In this document: piece after piece, positions 4,901-6,082 of the stretch
Position numbering within the stretch: position 1 is the first letter of the stretch
Layout of the letters: each line of letters begins with the position of its first letter
NCBI RefSeq assembly: GCF_026151655.1
Contig: NZ_JAMQPN010000019.1
Coordinates: forward strand, 1-6,082
Length of the DNA stretch: 6,082 bases
Source of the DNA: Leptospira soteropolitanensis
Lineage (GTDB): Bacteria; Spirochaetota; Leptospiria; Leptospirales; Leptospiraceae
Direction of reading: 5' to 3'
Translations under genes and position numbers: made by a program
The notes under the pieces: model-generated
Told to the model about the DNA's origin: nothing
What the model saw: only the letters and a program-made list of their open reading frames with translations
Databases searched by the model: none

Positions 4901-5920
4901 ATGAAACCAGTTTATCTAATAATAGTCTTTTTGTTAATCTCCTGCCATCTATTTCAGAAAGAGAAAAAGTATTTTGAGGTTATAGCTAAAAGTGGATTAA
5001 TCTTGAGATCGGGACCTGGACAAAATTATAATAAAATTACTACTCTTCCAATAAATACATCAGGTAAGATAAATGAATTTATTGGGCCAACTACTTACAT
5101 ACAAGGGAAAAAAGGATTATGGCTAAAAGTTGAAACTGAACAACTAAATGGATATATTTTCTCAGGCTTTGCGATTATTCACGAAAACATTGAATCTCTC
5201 AATCAAAGTAGAAATTATAAATCTTTTCCGAAATTCAAAGGAATCTTTCCATTTACAAATTCCGATCTAAATCAGATAGAATTCACCAAACAATTCCTAG
5301 ATAAATTTATTGTATTTGAAAGAGACTTAACTACCGAAACTAAAACAATTTTAGACAATGATTTATATAAAATAGAATTAATATCGGCAAAAAATGAATA
5401 TAGTGAATACCAGACGATTTATGTTTTTAACAAAAAAGAAAAATTAAATTATATTCCAGAAATAAACAATCTACATCCAAAATCATTTGCGGAAAATTCT
5501 AAAATTATTTCAGGCTTTGAATATACCTGCTATAATTGCTGTGCTATGCCAACTGATACAATAGGTATCTTATCTGAAAACAAAATATATACGTTACCTA
5601 TTCCCTTAAATGACACCTTAGCCTCATGCGATCTTGAAGGACAAGTTAAAACAGATTTTAGTCAATTACGAATAACAAATAAAAATGAGATAATTATTCA
5701 CAAAACAATATACGACTGCTCTACTGATCCAAAATGCAGTCAAGCAGGAGCAGAAGATAACTGTAAGCCAACCAAAGTTTTTTCAGATACTTTTATTCTC
5801 ATTGAAAATCCGTATTCAAATCCAAATATCTTTGAATTTGAAGCATCAGTTGTTCCAAATAATATACTGAACCAGTTTAAAACTGGTAGAACTGCAAAAA
5901 ACAATAAAAATCTTGACTAA
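4901..5920 (+). CDS. Putative lipoprotein with SH3b-like domain
   Basis: With the start at ATG 4901 the product has 339 residues and a clear lipoprotein signal: MKPVYLIIVFLLIS before C15, a short hydrophobic core with LISC as lipobox. The protein should be lipid-anchored, in the inner or outer membrane facing periplasm or surface. Residues about 24-92 look like a bacterial SH3 (SH3_3) domain: FEVIAKSGLILRSGPGQNYN is the typical 'glnvRsgPs' strand-turn, followed by GLWLKVE and NGYIFSGFA. Such domains often bind cell-wall peptides. The rest is unrecognised, with seven further cysteines at 210, 213, 214, 243, 273, 279 and 288 (TCYNCC, DCSTDPKCS), suggesting disulfides or metal binding. The frame stays open upstream to 4772, but that part is repeat DNA and would bury the signal peptide. 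The ATG is only 25 bp after the cassette junction and has no ribosome binding site. Confidence 0.8.
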   Translation: MKPVYLIIVFLLISCHLFQKEKKYFEVIAKSGLILRSGPGQNYNKITTLPINTSGKINEFIGPTTYIQGKKGLWLKVETEQLNGYIFSGFAIIHENIESLNQSRNYKSFPKFKGIFPFTNSDLNQIEFTKQFLDKFIVFERDLTTETKTILDNDLYKIELISAKNEYSEYQTIYVFNKKEKLNYIPEINNLHPKSFAENSKIISGFEYTCYNCCAMPTDTIGILSENKIYTLPIPLNDTLASCDLEGQVKTDFSQLRITNKNEIIIHKTIYDCSTDPKCSQAGAEDNCKPTKVFSDTFILIENPYSNPNIFEFEASVVPNNILNQFKTGRTAKNNKNLD

Positions 5921-5934
5921 CTCTTTGCAACTGC

Positions 5935-6082
5935 GCTTAACAGCGACTAACCGCTGCGCTTCGGGACTTACGCCCTCGCTTGGTCTGCGACACATAGGCT
6001 TTTGGCACTCCTCTTGCTTACGCAAGCGTCGTGCCAATCCCTAACGTCCCGTTCCGGGACTCAGGGTCAGCCTACGTCGGTT
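5935..6082 (+). repeat. attC-like site 7 (end of cassette VII), cut by window end
   Basis: R'' is GCTTAAC (5935-5941), changed from GCATAAC to match the GTTAAGC at the left end of its own cassette (4876-4882), about 1 kb away. The longer arm TGCAACTGCGCTTAAC (5926-5941) matches the complement of 4876-4891 in 15 of 16 positions. The body belongs to the same sub-family as site 4, with a perfect TTGGCAC/GTGCCAA stem. The window ends in the second stem's right arm (CGGTT), so R' is not seen. Confidence 0.8.

Larger units (their letters stand above)
1..6082 (+). mobile_element. Integron-like gene cassette array, interior portion
   Basis: Seen: seven GC-rich ~161-166 bp repeats in one orientation separate AT-rich bodies, each with zero or one gene or operon on the + strand. 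Inferred boundaries, placed after the G of each GTT, are: I ~1-958, II 959-1449, III 1450-1942, IV 1943-3205, V 3206-4062, VI 4063-4876, VII 4877 onward. Each cassette starts with TTA... and ends in a repeat whose first arm is the inverted complement of that start. Known: in integrons the attC R'' arm pairs with R' of the circularised cassette, whose last bases sit at the cassette's left end. The fit is close. Departures are the repeat length, the many-branched fold and end complementarity well beyond the 7-nt core. No integrase is present here, so a different recombinase remains possible. Confidence 0.8.

Noticed and set aside
5846..6037. Minus-strand 63-codon frame
   Set aside because: It is the same artefact: repeat DNA read in reverse into the 3' end of the lipoprotein gene.
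803..6082. CRISPR array
   Set aside because: The units are 160 bp, folded and separated by 300-1,100 bp of genes, not short direct repeats with uniform spacers.
803..6082. Transposon or insertion-sequence terminal repeats (MITE-like)
   Set aside because: No transposase and no target-site duplications are seen, all copies share one orientation, and end complementarity tracks the DNA between repeats rather than the repeats themselves.

Overview
The window looks like spirochaete DNA, most probably Leptospira. The coding parts are very AT-rich, one protein has a spirochaete-style lipobox, and small 'orphan' genes alternate with a GC-rich repeat whose chance translations resemble peptides often annotated in Leptospira. 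The genus is inferred from memory of such genomes, not proven here.

The organising feature is a tandem array of integron-type gene cassettes. Seven copies (the last cut by the window end) of a ~161-166 bp GC-rich, multi-branched repeat begin with ...AAC and end with GTT..., like attC sites, each lying 3' of a cassette body. The first and last 16-18 nt of each cassette are inverted complements of each other, and this complementarity follows the cassette rather than the repeat copy. Where neighbouring cassettes differ, the two outer arms of one repeat no longer match, but each still matches the far end of its own cassette. This is what site-specific exchange at the GTT triplet leaves behind. 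Inside the repeats, stems change together on both arms (compensatory changes), so the fold is conserved.

Layout, all genes on +: cassette I (about 1-958) holds a vapBC-type toxin-antitoxin pair with its own consensus promoter, operator palindrome and an upstream terminator. Cassettes II (959-1449) and III (1450-1942) are near-duplicates with no convincing gene but a conserved long hairpin. Cassette IV (1943-3205) carries a 351-aa protein with a possible GT-B-like C-terminal half. Cassette V (3206-4062) carries a small three-helix membrane protein, perhaps preceded by a 34-codon ORF. Cassette VI (4063-4876) carries a 151-aa protein of unknown function. Cassette VII (4877 to beyond the window) carries a 339-aa lipoprotein with an SH3b-like domain and a cysteine-rich C-terminal part.

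No integrase or other recombinase lies in the window, so this is the interior of a larger array or an integrase-less cluster. The genes do not form one pathway; they share a mode of mobility. Only vapBC shows a clear promoter of its own, and such a pair would favour retention of its cassette and, perhaps, its neighbours.
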